DNA of 64,000 bases from Bacteroidetes bacterium GWF2_33_16 (lineage in GTDB: Bacteria > Bacteroidota > Bacteroidia > Bacteroidales > UBA12077), in the NCBI GenBank assembly GCA_001768565.1, contig MEOE01000014.1:210267-274266 (forward strand). Reading direction: 5' to 3'. The notes under the pieces are model-generated. The model had not been told where the DNA came from. It ran no database searches and was given only the letters and a program-made list of their open reading frames with translations. The translations under genes were made by a program, and so were the position numbers. This document shows, piece by piece, positions 34,927 to 44,564 of the stretch; position 1 is the first letter of the stretch; the number at the start of each line of letters is the position of its first letter.

Positions 34927-36849
34927 TTAGTTTATTTTAGTTAATTCTATTGATTTTTTGTACGACATGTTTAATGCTTTTATCAGCTTATTCCAGTTTT
35001 CGAATTCTGCAGGTTCAATTTTTAATGTTTTAATAAACATTTCAAAGTTGTAAGTTATATTTCCGTTTTCGAGTGAATAGTTTGCTTTAAAACCAAACTG
35101 ATTATTCTCGAAGTCAGCCGGATCAGGAATATACGTTACAGTGTAGCCCGCAGGAATCTCTAATGTATTTTTAATTACTATTCTCGAATTCCTTTCAACA
35201 AACATCGCATACAATTTGCTTTCCCTATCGATATCCATTTTGGAATATGGTGTACTTAAATTAAGGTTTACATAAAGCTTATCATTAAATTTTTTTACAT
35301 AGTCGGGCACAGAGAAGCTATATTCAATTATATTGTTTTTATCACGGTTATCAAAGTTAACAAGGTTGTAATTGTCCAGGTTAAATTTATCAGAACCTTT
35401 CGCAAGGTAACCCAACATGGTTTTTTTCTCGTTTTCTTTATTGCTATAAATGGTTTTTGTTGTCATATCAAAAGCATAATATCCCGAAAGTTCAACAGCA
35501 CCTTGCCCTTTCAACGTATGATTATTAATTGACAATTTAAGCGATTCATTGATGGTGTTTCTTTCGTAGCTAACAACCGGTACTTTCACAATTTCATACT
35601 TATTTTCTTCTTTCCCTATCATTACCTCCTTTGATAGAATAAACTCTGATGGAAAATCAAAGGCCAGATAATCGGTTGCATCAAGAAAATAGTATTTACC
35701 ATCTATTTCGGCTGTACAGATCATATGATTGTCGGTTACTGCCGAGGGAATTTCATGATATGAATAGGGTATCGATCTTGTTCCTACCCACGACAAATAG
35801 GCATTTATACCTGCTGCTTTCAATAACTGGGTAGTTAAATTGGCCATATCTTTGCAATCGCCATACTTTCTTATCATTACTTTTTCGGCACTTCGTGGAA
35901 TAAAACCTTCGTACCCGTCTTCGAATGCAACGTATTTAATATTATCCTGAACCCAGTAAAATAAAGCTTTAGCCTTTTCCATTGAGTTATCAATTCTGTT
36001 TGTAATTGAATCAGAAAGATTTTTAACTTCGGGTTTCACATGGTTAATTTCTTTGGTTAGAGATGAATACCAATTGTAGAGGCTAGCTGTGTTTTCAAGC
36101 ACAGGGGTATAATTTCCACAAGCTGAATAGCTATTAATAAAAATAATTACATGTGGTAAAAAGTAGGATGATTTAAATGAGTTATTTAATGAATAGGGTG
36201 GTTTATAACCTTCAACTGTAAAGCTTAATTTAGTTTCTGATTTGGTTTTAGTTTCACAAATCTTAACGATTTTGCTTTCATCATTTAAAATTTTGTAACT
36301 CAGTTCAACCTCTTTTGGAAATGTAACAGTGAACTCGGAATATTCAACAGGCAAGAATCCTGTAAACATATACACACCTGTAAGATGAGGATCTTTTATT
36401 TTTTCTTTATAGGACAAAACAGATTTAAATCCTTTATGCATATTTGGAAATACGATTCGTTTATGAAGAAAATCATCATAAAATACAGTATTGTCGGATG
36501 ATGATGCTGTAACAATATTCTGTATTTTATTTTTTTGATATTTGTTTCCCTTGGGTTCCAGATAATATGCTTCAATATCGCTTATTTCGTTGAACGATGA
36601 ATAGTGTATATACTCATCAGATAAGTTCTGGTTTATATCTAAAAGCGATATTTTTTCGATATAATGCTCGCTTTGGATATCGAGTTTACAACCTTTTATT
36701 TTAATGGTTAAGTTCTCAAGTTTCTTAACACATACAAAAGGTGATTCGGGATATTTTTTCGAATAAAGTTCTAATTCGTTTTGTGCAGTTGAATTAAAAG
36801 CAATAAGCAAAAAAAGTATTAGAATTACTTTACTTGATTTTTCGATCAT
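34927..36849 (-). CDS. DUF3857/transglutaminase-like periplasmic protein
   Basis: Started at the ATG at 36849 (MIEKSSKVILILF), the protein has 640 residues and a signal peptide ending STAQ. DUF3857 spans about residues 40-220. The transglutaminase domain spans about 255-410 and has an apparently intact triad: Cys332 in KYGDCKDMANL, His375 in TDNHMIC and Asp390 in YFLDATDYL. A DUF3858-like domain closes the protein. These domains occur in Bacteroidetes envelope proteins of unknown substrate. The start overlaps the upstream TPR/MORN gene by 20 bases, so all three genes form one operon. Confidence 0.85.
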   Translation of the reverse strand: MIEKSSKVILILFLLIAFNSTAQNELELYSKKYPESPFVCVKKLENLTIKIKGCKLDIQSEHYIEKISLLDINQNLSDEYIHYSSFNEISDIEAYYLEPKGNKYQKNKIQNIVTASSSDNTVFYDDFLHKRIVFPNMHKGFKSVLSYKEKIKDPHLTGVYMFTGFLPVEYSEFTVTFPKEVELSYKILNDESKIVKICETKTKSETKLSFTVEGYKPPYSLNNSFKSSYFLPHVIIFINSYSACGNYTPVLENTASLYNWYSSLTKEINHVKPEVKNLSDSITNRIDNSMEKAKALFYWVQDNIKYVAFEDGYEGFIPRSAEKVMIRKYGDCKDMANLTTQLLKAAGINAYLSWVGTRSIPYSYHEIPSAVTDNHMICTAEIDGKYYFLDATDYLAFDFPSEFILSKEVMIGKEENKYEIVKVPVVSYERNTINESLKLSINNHTLKGQGAVELSGYYAFDMTTKTIYSNKENEKKTMLGYLAKGSDKFNLDNYNLVNFDNRDKNNIIEYSFSVPDYVKKFNDKLYVNLNLSTPYSKMDIDRESKLYAMFVERNSRIVIKNTLEIPAGYTVTYIPDPADFENNQFGFKANYSLENGNITYNFEMFIKTLKIEPAEFENWNKLIKALNMSYKKSIELTKIN

Positions 36850-39800
36850 ATTTATATTTCTCTGTTTTAATAAGATTGCCATTTATATCGAAATATTGCC
36901 ATAATCCATCTCGCTCGTCGGCTTGGTATTTTTCAATACGTTCTATTTTTCCGTTATCATAATAAGAGGTCGAAGTTCCATGCAGCAAATTGAACTGGTA
37001 TTCGTTTTGGCTCTTTACTGTCCCATTTTCATAGTATTCGATAGTCTCTCCATGTAATTCATCATCTTTATATGTCAATGAATGAAGAGTCTTTCCGTTA
37101 GGATAATAGGTTGTAAACTTATTCTGATAATCGCCCAAAACAAGTTGAATTTCTATTGATTTATTGCCATTTTTATAATATGCAATAACAGTTCCTGTTT
37201 CGTTTTTTAATTTGATGGGTTCGATAAAATCGCCATCTTTATTCATGTATGTATAAGCAATAAGTACCCCATTTTTATATATTGATTTAATCTGAATGTC
37301 ACCATTTGGTGCATAATAGATAAATTCACCTTCTCTAAGATCATTTTTAAATTGACCTGTTATCTGAATTGCATTATTATCATAATAATACTTGTATTCT
37401 CCTTCTGATAATCCATTTTTATAATTTCTGGTATACTTAAGCCCTCCTTTCTGATTATAAAATTTCCAAGTACCTTCCATTTTGCCAAAAGTAAACCTGC
37501 CTTCAGTTGATTTAACACCGTTTTGGAAGTATTTCTTATAATCACCATGATCCTTATCTAAAAGGAAATTTTGCTCAACATTGATATTGCCATCAGAAAA
37601 GAAAGAGATAAACTTTCCATTTCTGTATCCATTTTTATATGTGCCCTTCATTTCGGTTGTACCATCAAACGATAAAAGTTTAATGTCAATATTATTGGTA
37701 TCAAGTTTAATATCTTGAATAATGTTACCCAAGGTATCATAGGTTGTTATCCTGTTCAATACACCTTCCTGGTATAAAGTTTCACGGAATATTTTTCCAT
37801 CATTGTGAAAAAACATTTGATAACCAGTTGGTTTATCTTTTACATAATATTCATGTCCAACAAGTTTGTTAAAAGCATTGAAGTATTTCCAATCGCCCTC
37901 TTTCTGATTTTGTAAGTAGTTGCCGGTTACCAATAAAACTCCATTGTTGTGATAATAGCTGGCTTCACCGATATTCTTATCATTATCAGTAAATTCGATG
38001 CTCTTTATCGACTTATTGGGATAATAATATTCTATTTTAACAGGTGTAGAATCATTACTATAATAATAGACATAATCGAGCGCACTGTTTTCTTTGTATG
38101 TATTCCATTTGCCCTCTCTTTTATCACCTTTAAATATACCTTCGTTCCTCACTATTCCGGTTGGGTAAAAAGATTTAAAATTGATAACATTCTTTTTTAT
38201 TTCTCCACTTGCATATATCTCAGCATTATTATCAGGATTGAAATATTTGAAAGATTGCATTATACCTTGTTTGTAAAAGACTTCGCCAAATTTTTTGTTT
38301 TGGTCGGTATATTCAATTAAAAGTCCTTCAAGCTTATTATCTGCATATAATTCAGCTTGTTCAATGCTTCCATCTTTTCTGTAACGGGTGTATGATCCTT
38401 CGAATTTGCCATCAAGGCTATAATTCCCGTCGGTCATTAATTCTCCCGTTTCGTAATACCATTTCCAATTTTCAACTGGTTCGTTTGACATATATTTGCC
38501 CTGTGCATCAATATTGCCATTTTCGAAATACGAAATAAAATTTCCATTACGTTTTTGGTTTTTTACTTCAACTTTTGAATTTAATTGTCCGCTTGGGTGA
38601 TAAAAAATAGCCAAACTATCTACCAATCCGTCTTTGTAATAATATTCGGAAATAACATTCCCGTTTTCATGATAATAAGTCTCTTTGCCAATTATTTTGC
38701 CAGATTTATATGTAGCATAATTTGTTAGTTGGCCTGATTTGCTATAATAGAAATAATCACCATCAAGTGAATCATTTTTATAATTTGTTTCGAATCGTTT
38801 TAAACCATTTTCGTGGTAAGCAATGCTTCCCCCATTCCATTTATCATCTTTAAAATTTCCTGTTTGATCTATAACGCCATTTTGATGATACCAAATCCAT
38901 TCTCCTTGCCTGTTTCCGTTCTGGTCTCTGAATCCGGTTGTGCTAACTTTTCCGGAATTAAACATATAAATCCAGGGACCTGTATATATTTCCATATCAC
39001 CTTTTTGCTGTATATTACCAATTGCATTTATTGCATTATTGTCGTAAAACCATTGTTGTGTTTTGTATGGTTTTTTCTGATATTCTATTATTGTATATTG
39101 TCGTATTGAATTTATCTGCTCACGGGCCCAATTCAAAAAATCTTCACTTTTCGATTTATTTTTAGTAAGCCATTTATCAATCATTTCGTTTTTATAAGCG
39201 TTGTAAATAAAGTAAGAGTGATACTCAAAAAACTTACTATTTATTAGATTTTTGAAATAGGGAGCATAATTCTTTAACCAGAAATTCTGATCATCGGGTT
39301 GGGTTGGTGTTTTTTCGCATAATACCTGTAATTGCTTTATATATGGATCATCAAGGCCGGCAATTGCCTTGTATTTTTTGCTTAAAGCCAATTTCGACCT
39401 TATGATTAGCTCAATCTCCTCCAGAGGTTCTTCGTCAGGAAGAGCATTTTCTTTAGCTACAATTACTCCATTAGCTATATTTTGCAGTATACTTAGTGCA
39501 TCGCGTGATCTTTCTGATTGATTATCAAGAAGAACATACATGCTAAGGGCGTACATTGCTGGAGCAGCTTTTCCCTGGTTAAATAACAACCGACCTAGCC
39601 GGTAATGTGGAGATGAATAGTATATATTAAGTTCAATAGCTTTCTTGTATGCTTCAATGGCTTTTTCAATATCATTAAGTCCTTCGTAGGTTACACCAAT
39701 ATTGAAATAAAGAGTATAACTGTAAGGGAATTCGACAATTGCTTTTTTATAGGTTTCGAGAGCTTTTTCTTTTTCCCCAAGCATATCGTATGCTGTTCCC

Positions 39801-40102
39801 AAATTATTATAAAAATAGCTGTTATATCCTGTATTTTTATCAAACCCTTCGTTGCAAACCTCAATAGTTGCTTGGTATTGCTCTAACGCATTTAGGGTGA
39901 TGGCTTTTTCAACCAGAGACCACACATAGTTTGAATCGTTACGAGAAACCTGGTTATACAGGTTAAGTGCTTCCTGGTATTTTGATTCATCATGCAATTC
40001 AATACCCTTGTTGATTAAATCGGCTGATGTAGGTTTATTGGTTTGTGAAAGAACTGTTTGGCTTAAGAAAAAGCCTATACACAAGGCAATTATGGCTCTC
40101 AT
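36830..40102 (-). CDS. Giant secreted TPR and MORN-repeat (YwqK-like) protein
   Basis: The 1090-residue protein has a signal peptide (FFLSQTVLSQ). TPR repeats span about residues 27-210, for example NLGTAYDMLGEKEKALETYKKA. A linker follows, then some 25-30 MORN_2/YwqK units of about 23 residues from ~370 to the end, such as GEWIWYHQNGVIDQTGNF. MORN_2 units form extended beta-hairpin ladders. It is the first gene of an operon with two DUF3857/transglutaminase proteins, suggesting a periplasmic or surface scaffold. It is not a toxin-antitoxin component despite the 'YwqK antitoxin' name some databases give this repeat. Confidence 0.85.
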   Translation of the reverse strand: MRAIIALCIGFFLSQTVLSQTNKPTSADLINKGIELHDESKYQEALNLYNQVSRNDSNYVWSLVEKAITLNALEQYQATIEVCNEGFDKNTGYNSYFYNNLGTAYDMLGEKEKALETYKKAIVEFPYSYTLYFNIGVTYEGLNDIEKAIEAYKKAIELNIYYSSPHYRLGRLLFNQGKAAPAMYALSMYVLLDNQSERSRDALSILQNIANGVIVAKENALPDEEPLEEIELIIRSKLALSKKYKAIAGLDDPYIKQLQVLCEKTPTQPDDQNFWLKNYAPYFKNLINSKFFEYHSYFIYNAYKNEMIDKWLTKNKSKSEDFLNWAREQINSIRQYTIIEYQKKPYKTQQWFYDNNAINAIGNIQQKGDMEIYTGPWIYMFNSGKVSTTGFRDQNGNRQGEWIWYHQNGVIDQTGNFKDDKWNGGSIAYHENGLKRFETNYKNDSLDGDYFYYSKSGQLTNYATYKSGKIIGKETYYHENGNVISEYYYKDGLVDSLAIFYHPSGQLNSKVEVKNQKRNGNFISYFENGNIDAQGKYMSNEPVENWKWYYETGELMTDGNYSLDGKFEGSYTRYRKDGSIEQAELYADNKLEGLLIEYTDQNKKFGEVFYKQGIMQSFKYFNPDNNAEIYASGEIKKNVINFKSFYPTGIVRNEGIFKGDKREGKWNTYKENSALDYVYYYSNDSTPVKIEYYYPNKSIKSIEFTDNDKNIGEASYYHNNGVLLVTGNYLQNQKEGDWKYFNAFNKLVGHEYYVKDKPTGYQMFFHNDGKIFRETLYQEGVLNRITTYDTLGNIIQDIKLDTNNIDIKLLSFDGTTEMKGTYKNGYRNGKFISFFSDGNINVEQNFLLDKDHGDYKKYFQNGVKSTEGRFTFGKMEGTWKFYNQKGGLKYTRNYKNGLSEGEYKYYYDNNAIQITGQFKNDLREGEFIYYAPNGDIQIKSIYKNGVLIAYTYMNKDGDFIEPIKLKNETGTVIAYYKNGNKSIEIQLVLGDYQNKFTTYYPNGKTLHSLTYKDDELHGETIEYYENGTVKSQNEYQFNLLHGTSTSYYDNGKIERIEKYQADERDGLWQYFDINGNLIKTEKYKYDRKIK

Positions 40103-40267
40103 ATTAAATGGGTTTAGGTAAATAAATTATTATTTGTTGAAAATAAAGAAAATCTTTTAGTTTTTTAGAAAATGTTGAAAAGTTATTAAAAAATGAGCTT
40201 AAAAAGTTTTATTGAGCTCTTCATTGGCCGATTATTCCATTGCAAGCATTATAGGTTTCGCAAAAAA

Positions 40268-41335
40268 TTAATCCTTATTCTTCTTCATTGTTTTTTTATA
40301 GTCTTTTATTATTTTCCCGAATGATTTATCTTTTTTCTTTCGTTCGGCAATATTCGATTCAAAATGCGATTTTTCTCTTTCCATTTTGAGAAAATTTTCA
40401 TAAAAGGCTCTGTCTAATTCTCCTTTTTCGAGTGATTTGAGAACAGAGCATCCTGTTTCTGTAGTATGAGTGCAGTTCTTAAATTTACATGATTTTGAAA
40501 GATCATAAATCAGGTCGAATGTGGCTTCAAGGCCCAATGATGTATCAGCTATACCAACTTCTCTCATACCGGGATTATCAATAAGTATTCCTCCATTTTC
40601 GAGAATAATTAATTCACGATGACTGGTAATGTGTCTTCCTTTATTGGTTGTATCGCTAATGGTGCCGGTTTTCATTAACGATTTGCCCGAAAGATTATTC
40701 AGTAATGTAGATTTACCAACTCCCGATGATCCCAGCATACAATATGTTTTACCTTTCTCAATTACCTGGTTAATGACATTGTAGCCAGCCTGTGTTTCAT
40801 TACTTATAGCAATAACTGGTATATCTTTAATTCTATGTTCTATGTTTTGAGTTATTTCAGATAGATGGTTTTCGTCGATTAAATCGGTTTTGCTAAGCAC
40901 TATTATAGGACTAACCTTTCCTGAATAACAAATAGTAAGATATCGCTCAAGACGGTTAATGTTAAAATCACGATCAACAGCTTGTACCAGGAATGCATAA
41001 TCGATATTGGTTGCAATTAATTGCACTTCGCTAGTTTTTCCTACATCTTGCCTTTTAATTATTGAGAATCGGGGTAGGATTTTATGAATGATAGCAAAAT
41101 CAGTATCGTATGTGGTTATAGCAACCCAATCGCCAACGGCAGGAAAATCCTCGCGACTTTGAGCTGTGAATCTAAGGTTTCCGGTTATTTCAGCTTCAAA
41201 CTCACCTTTTTCGGTTTTAACTATGTATCGTTCTTTGTGTTCAGTAGTAATTCTGCCAATCTCAAAATCATTGAGCTTATTATCAATTCTGAATTTCTCG
41301 AAAAAATCAGAATATCCAAAATCTTCTAATTTCAT
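40268..41335 (-). CDS. rsgA: Ribosome small-subunit GTPase RsgA
   Basis: The 355-residue protein is a circularly permuted GTPase that matures and checks the 30S subunit. An OB-fold occupies residues ~22-95. G4 (VLSKTDL, 147-152) precedes G1 (GSSGVGKS, 202-209), switch DTTNKGRHIT and G3 (DNPG, 253-256). The C-terminal zinc knuckle uses Cys283, Cys288, His290 and Cys296. A Lys-rich tail follows. All features of a functional enzyme are present. Single gene, 29 bases from the acyltransferase gene start region on the same strand. Confidence 0.96.
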   Translation of the reverse strand: MKLEDFGYSDFFEKFRIDNKLNDFEIGRITTEHKERYIVKTEKGEFEAEITGNLRFTAQSREDFPAVGDWVAITTYDTDFAIIHKILPRFSIIKRQDVGKTSEVQLIATNIDYAFLVQAVDRDFNINRLERYLTICYSGKVSPIIVLSKTDLIDENHLSEITQNIEHRIKDIPVIAISNETQAGYNVINQVIEKGKTYCMLGSSGVGKSTLLNNLSGKSLMKTGTISDTTNKGRHITSHRELIILENGGILIDNPGMREVGIADTSLGLEATFDLIYDLSKSCKFKNCTHTTETGCSVLKSLEKGELDRAFYENFLKMEREKSHFESNIAERKKKDKSFGKIIKDYKKTMKKNKD

Positions 41336-41364
41336 TTTGTTTTAGTATTTATTGCATATGAGTA

Positions 41365-42156
41365 TTACGCTAACTCATAGCCCTTTTCAATTAAATTATT
41401 TAAATCATTTAAAAACCTCACCATGGGTGCTCCATCAACAACATCGTGATCTAAAAGCACAGTTACATTGAGTATCTCACGAATTTTTATTTCGTTATTT
41501 ATAACTATTGGTTTTTTAATAATCGACCCGGTGCCGAACGACACTGGATGTAATGATTTATGAATAAACCAGCCATTAATTTTTCCAATCATACCCAATG
41601 ATGTAATTCCAACATTTCCCATATTTTTATATGCCATTTTTGGATTTCGAAGCATAAAATGCCAGAATACTCTTCTCATAAAACCCGGTAGCAAGTAATA
41701 CAAGTTTTCATATTTTTTTGATCTCTTGTGTAAAACTATATCATTATTAGATAAAACCTTCGTTTTTGCATTTTCAATTTCCTGAGCAATTTCAGCAATG
41801 CTCTTTTTGTTTATTTGTTCTATAATGAGAGGCATAGGTACCTTCTTTCCTTCGATTTCTTTTTCAACAATAAGAGAAATGTTTATATCCTTAAATGTGA
41901 TCAGTTTTTTCTTATTATAAAGATACGACGAAACCTCAGGATGCAGCTCGAGCGCCATGCCAATAACTTTTATGAGCCATGCATTAAAAGAGATATTTTG
42001 CCCACTTCGTTTTAACTGTTTAATCTTTATGCGGCTTTCAGTTACATCAAATTCAAGAAAAGCAGCAACATGATGCTTAAGTTTGGCAACTGAGTAAACA
42101 TCAAAACTTGCAATGCGCGATGTGGGTACTATGTTAAAAGCAAAGCTTTTCTCCAT
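41365..42156 (-). CDS. Lone 2-oxoacid dehydrogenase E2-type acyltransferase
   Basis: The 263-residue protein consists only of the E2 catalytic domain fold. It lacks the lipoyl and peripheral-subunit-binding domains of normal E2. The active-site motif DHDVVDGAPM (HxxxDG) is intact near the C terminus. The start MEKSFAFNIVPTSRIASFDV resembles the N-terminal arm of the CAT/E2 fold, which also includes chloramphenicol acetyltransferase. With no E1, E3 or lipoyl partner nearby it probably acetylates something else. It lies just upstream of rsgA on the same strand. Confidence 0.8.
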   Translation of the reverse strand: MEKSFAFNIVPTSRIASFDVYSVAKLKHHVAAFLEFDVTESRIKIKQLKRSGQNISFNAWLIKVIGMALELHPEVSSYLYNKKKLITFKDINISLIVEKEIEGKKVPMPLIIEQINKKSIAEIAQEIENAKTKVLSNNDIVLHKRSKKYENLYYLLPGFMRRVFWHFMLRNPKMAYKNMGNVGITSLGMIGKINGWFIHKSLHPVSFGTGSIIKKPIVINNEIKIREILNVTVLLDHDVVDGAPMVRFLNDLNNLIEKGYELA

Positions 42157-42235
42157 GAATAGGGACTTTACTTGAATTGTTCTTGCTAAAATAAATAAAA
42201 ATACCTTTTATGCCTGTTGTTAAACGAAAAATAGT

Positions 42236-43186
42236 TTATAATTCGTAAACCAATAGTCTGGTATTTTTTGTCGAATCAGTTGGTGTAAAAATAAGATTGT
42301 CCTGATTGAGATATTGCAGATTTGAATTTCCAATTACTACCGCTTTTGTGCCTGCAATGCAAAAGGTTAGAGGAACATCAAGCTTTGGATTATTGTAGTC
42401 AATAATTTCTACTCCACTTATATGATCTTGTGTTTTATTTAATATCAATTTTCTGAAATTGTACCCCGTAGCTCTAATCGCATTCTGAATTGCATACAGA
42501 TTTCCATTATAAAACTCAAGTCCATCAATTCCTTTGGAGGATAGCGTCGTATCTTTCTCATTCAATATTATTTTGGTAGCCAAATCCAGCACCCTTATTC
42601 CCTGAGTATGACTTGCAATATATAATTTTGAAAAATCCTCTGAGATGGCAATACCATTTGGGTATTGTATTTCTTCGGAGGCAAAATACTGTTGTAGCGA
42701 ATCTGTTCCTGATTTTAGTAAATAAATTGACGAAGCTTTTGTGTCTGTAAGGTATATGTTTGATTTATTATCTATCACCATGTCATTTAAAAAGTGATCG
42801 CCCGTATCCGTTATTTCATATTTTTTAATTAGTTGTCCTGTGCTCAACTCAAAACTGTATAAAAAACTGGTTGCAGTGCTTGATTTGTAAAAGCCTCCAA
42901 CAGCATATAGTTTGTCTTGCAAATCATCTACCCAGATACCACATCCAGGTGTAAATCCAAACTCTTGTTCGGCAATAAAATCGTGTTGTTTGCCATTTTT
43001 CTGGTCAACTACAATAATTTTAGATTTGGTAATACTTGTAAGATAAAAAGCTTTCATCTTCTGAGAATAAGCAATACCTTCAGGTACAAGGTCTATTTCA
43101 TCAAGAACATACTCAGTAGGTTGAGATTGTTGGCATGATATAATAAAAAATAAAATTATTATAAACACTACAGTTCTGTTTTTCAT
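42236..43186 (-). CDS. SMP-30/gluconolactonase-like propeller lipoprotein
   Basis: The 316-residue protein has a lipobox at the signal end (FIISC, Cys18). Its propeller has SMP-30-like strands: LDEIDLVPEGIAYSQKMKAFYLTS, FLNDMVIDNKSNIYLTDTKASSIYLL, and YPNGIAISEDFSKLYIASHTQGI. The metal-binding Glu, Asn and Asp of lactonases can be placed in PEG, LND and PNG, but substrate is unknown. It precedes no obvious partner; the bPH2 gene is 28 bases upstream on the same strand. Confidence 0.75.
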   Translation of the reverse strand: MKNRTVVFIIILFFIISCQQSQPTEYVLDEIDLVPEGIAYSQKMKAFYLTSITKSKIIVVDQKNGKQHDFIAEQEFGFTPGCGIWVDDLQDKLYAVGGFYKSSTATSFLYSFELSTGQLIKKYEITDTGDHFLNDMVIDNKSNIYLTDTKASSIYLLKSGTDSLQQYFASEEIQYPNGIAISEDFSKLYIASHTQGIRVLDLATKIILNEKDTTLSSKGIDGLEFYNGNLYAIQNAIRATGYNFRKLILNKTQDHISGVEIIDYNNPKLDVPLTFCIAGTKAVVIGNSNLQYLNQDNLIFTPTDSTKNTRLLVYEL

Positions 43187-43214
43187 AACTTTAATATCAA
43201 CTTTGATTATTTCA

Positions 43215-43748
43215 TTATTTATTTTTTAACTCAATAAGTATATCCCTAATTTCGGAGAGCAATTTATTGGTTTTGTTGTTATCGGTTTCCGAAGCCTGAT
43301 TTGCTGGTTTGTTTTCTGCTTGTAATATTTCTCTTTGATCCAGGACCTTGTTTTTAAAATCAGCGGCATTTAATATACCGATTAAATTCATATCGGTTCC
43401 ATTTGGATTGCTTTGACCAGCAGTTTCGACTTTTATTATTCGTAAATCAAAAAGCCGTAACAACGGATTCTCGATAAAGGTTAAGTCCTGTATGTTTTCT
43501 AAAGGAATTGTCTTTACAACCTTAAAAAAAGCACCCTTTTCAAACTCCAGATACTTTGAAGTAAGGTTACACTTTAGATTTTTGTAATAATGCTTAACAT
43601 AAAACTGACCAAACCCAAATAGCCAAATAGGTAAAAATATAATTCCTATAATCGAGACCAATAATAAAAGAATTCCTGCCACAAACATATACGATTTAAT
43701 GTTTGGATTAAAAGCAGCCGATTGAATAATTGTGGATTCTGCTCTCAT
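43215..43748 (-). CDS. PH-domain (bPH2, YdbS-like) membrane protein
   Basis: The 177-residue protein has a hydrophobic segment at about 19-46, probably a tight pair of helices. A bPH2 domain follows: NLTSKYLEFEKGAFFKVVKTIPLENIQDLTF, then LLRLFDLRIIKVETAGQ. The IPLENIQDL turn is the family signature. A Lys/Glu-rich coiled tail closes it. YdbS-type proteins are of unknown function, sometimes tied to envelope stress. A cassette-like repeat begins about 30 bases upstream of its start. Confidence 0.78.
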   Translation of the reverse strand: MRAESTIIQSAAFNPNIKSYMFVAGILLLLVSIIGIIFLPIWLFGFGQFYVKHYYKNLKCNLTSKYLEFEKGAFFKVVKTIPLENIQDLTFIENPLLRLFDLRIIKVETAGQSNPNGTDMNLIGILNAADFKNKVLDQREILQAENKPANQASETDNNKTNKLLSEIRDILIELKNK

Positions 43749-43777
43749 AATTTAGATTTTTGGTAGATAATCCGAAA

Positions 43778-43866
43778 AACGGTTACATGATAATTGAAAA
43801 ACTAAAGTTAAAAAATAAATGGCAAAAATCCACTGGCCCTTTTTTTGATTTTCTGTTAGGCGCTAT
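43778..43866. repeat. Degenerate attC-like repeat (copy 1)
   Basis: It begins AACGGTTA and ends CTGTTAGGC, matching the termini of the cassette-array repeats near 62-63.6 kb. The interior AAAGTTAAAAAATAAATGGC followed by AAAAATCCA recalls their conserved centre. The arms pair poorly. The GTTAGGC end is 11 bases from the stop of the following minus-strand gene. Confidence 0.4.
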
Positions 43867-43876
43867 ATTTAAGTTG

Positions 43877-44326
43877 CTATTCTTTTTTGATTTTCGATAA
43901 AGTTACAACTGCACAGCCTTCTTTTCCGTCTTCAAAATAAATTATTAGTTCTCCTTCTCTTTTGAATGGATTAATAAAATCAAATGAATCAAAACATTTT
44001 TTATTTCTTACAGAATAATTTGTCCCTTTAAGAACATTCCCTTCAACTAATTGTACAATTCCACCTGGCGAATAATTTACCTGATCAGATATAATTCTAA
44101 TTCGATAAGTTGTTTCTTTTTCATAGTTAATTGGGAATTTTGCAACAGGAAGAGCTCCTAAAGTATCAGACCGATATAAGTAAACATTAAAATTTTCAAG
44201 TAGAATTTCGTCTGTAGCAATTTGTTTCTTCAATGAATCGAGCAAATTCTCAAAATTGCATTGTGCGTTTGAATTCAAGAGAGTTGTTATTAAAAGGAGG
44301 CTAACCAGAATTAATTTTCTTTTCAT
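43877..44326 (-). CDS. Small secreted protein of unknown function
   Basis: The 149-residue protein has a clean signal peptide (MKRKLILVSLLL to LNSNAQ) and two later cysteines in KKCFDSFDF and EGCAVVTL that could pair. I do not recognise the family. It is flanked on both sides by repeats of the attC-like family, with the stop close to the GTTAGGC end of copy 1 and the start near copy 2. It therefore looks like a single captured cassette placed between the PH-domain gene and the metal efflux operon. Confidence 0.65.
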   Translation of the reverse strand: MKRKLILVSLLLITTLLNSNAQCNFENLLDSLKKQIATDEILLENFNVYLYRSDTLGALPVAKFPINYEKETTYRIRIISDQVNYSPGGIVQLVEGNVLKGTNYSVRNKKCFDSFDFINPFKREGELIIYFEDGKEGCAVVTLSKIKKE

Positions 44327-44344
44327 TTTATTTTGAATTTAGTT

Positions 44345-44485
44345 AATAATACTGCGACTTATGGTTTTTGCATAGGGAAAATATAGGTTTTTCTACTCGC
44401 ATTCCAATCAGCCGTAATAATGATTAAAGATAATTAAAAAAGTTAGTAAAACTCTTTTGTAATTTTAGTTTTGTGCTTGAATATG
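44345..44485. repeat. Attc-like repeat (copy 2)
   Basis: The centre, ATTCCAATCAGCCGTAATAA followed by ATTAAAGATAATTAAAAA (about 44400-44440), closely matches the centre of the copies at 62.1 and 63.5 kb. A GGTTTTTCTACTCGC stretch precedes it, as in the other copies. Outer arms are degenerate. It fills most of the gap between the secreted-protein gene and the efflux operon end. Confidence 0.55.
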
Positions 44486-44524
44486 AAAGTTGTAAATGGG
44501 ATAACAACTGTGGGGAGGAAAATT

Positions 44525-44553
44525 TAATGGCTACCTTTTACAGGCAGCCATTA
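44525..44553 (-). terminator. Terminator of the cus operon
   Basis: TAATGGCT pairs with AGCCATTA, with an inner CCT/AGG pairing, followed on the minus strand by AATTTT. It begins 12 bases after the HMA gene stop. Confidence 0.6.
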
Positions 44554-44564
44554 ACCATATTCTT

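Noticed and set aside
36830..40102. Toxin-antitoxin system from YwqK-type repeats
   Set aside because: The database name of the repeat suggests antitoxin, but the protein is a long secreted MORN ladder with no toxin gene beside it.
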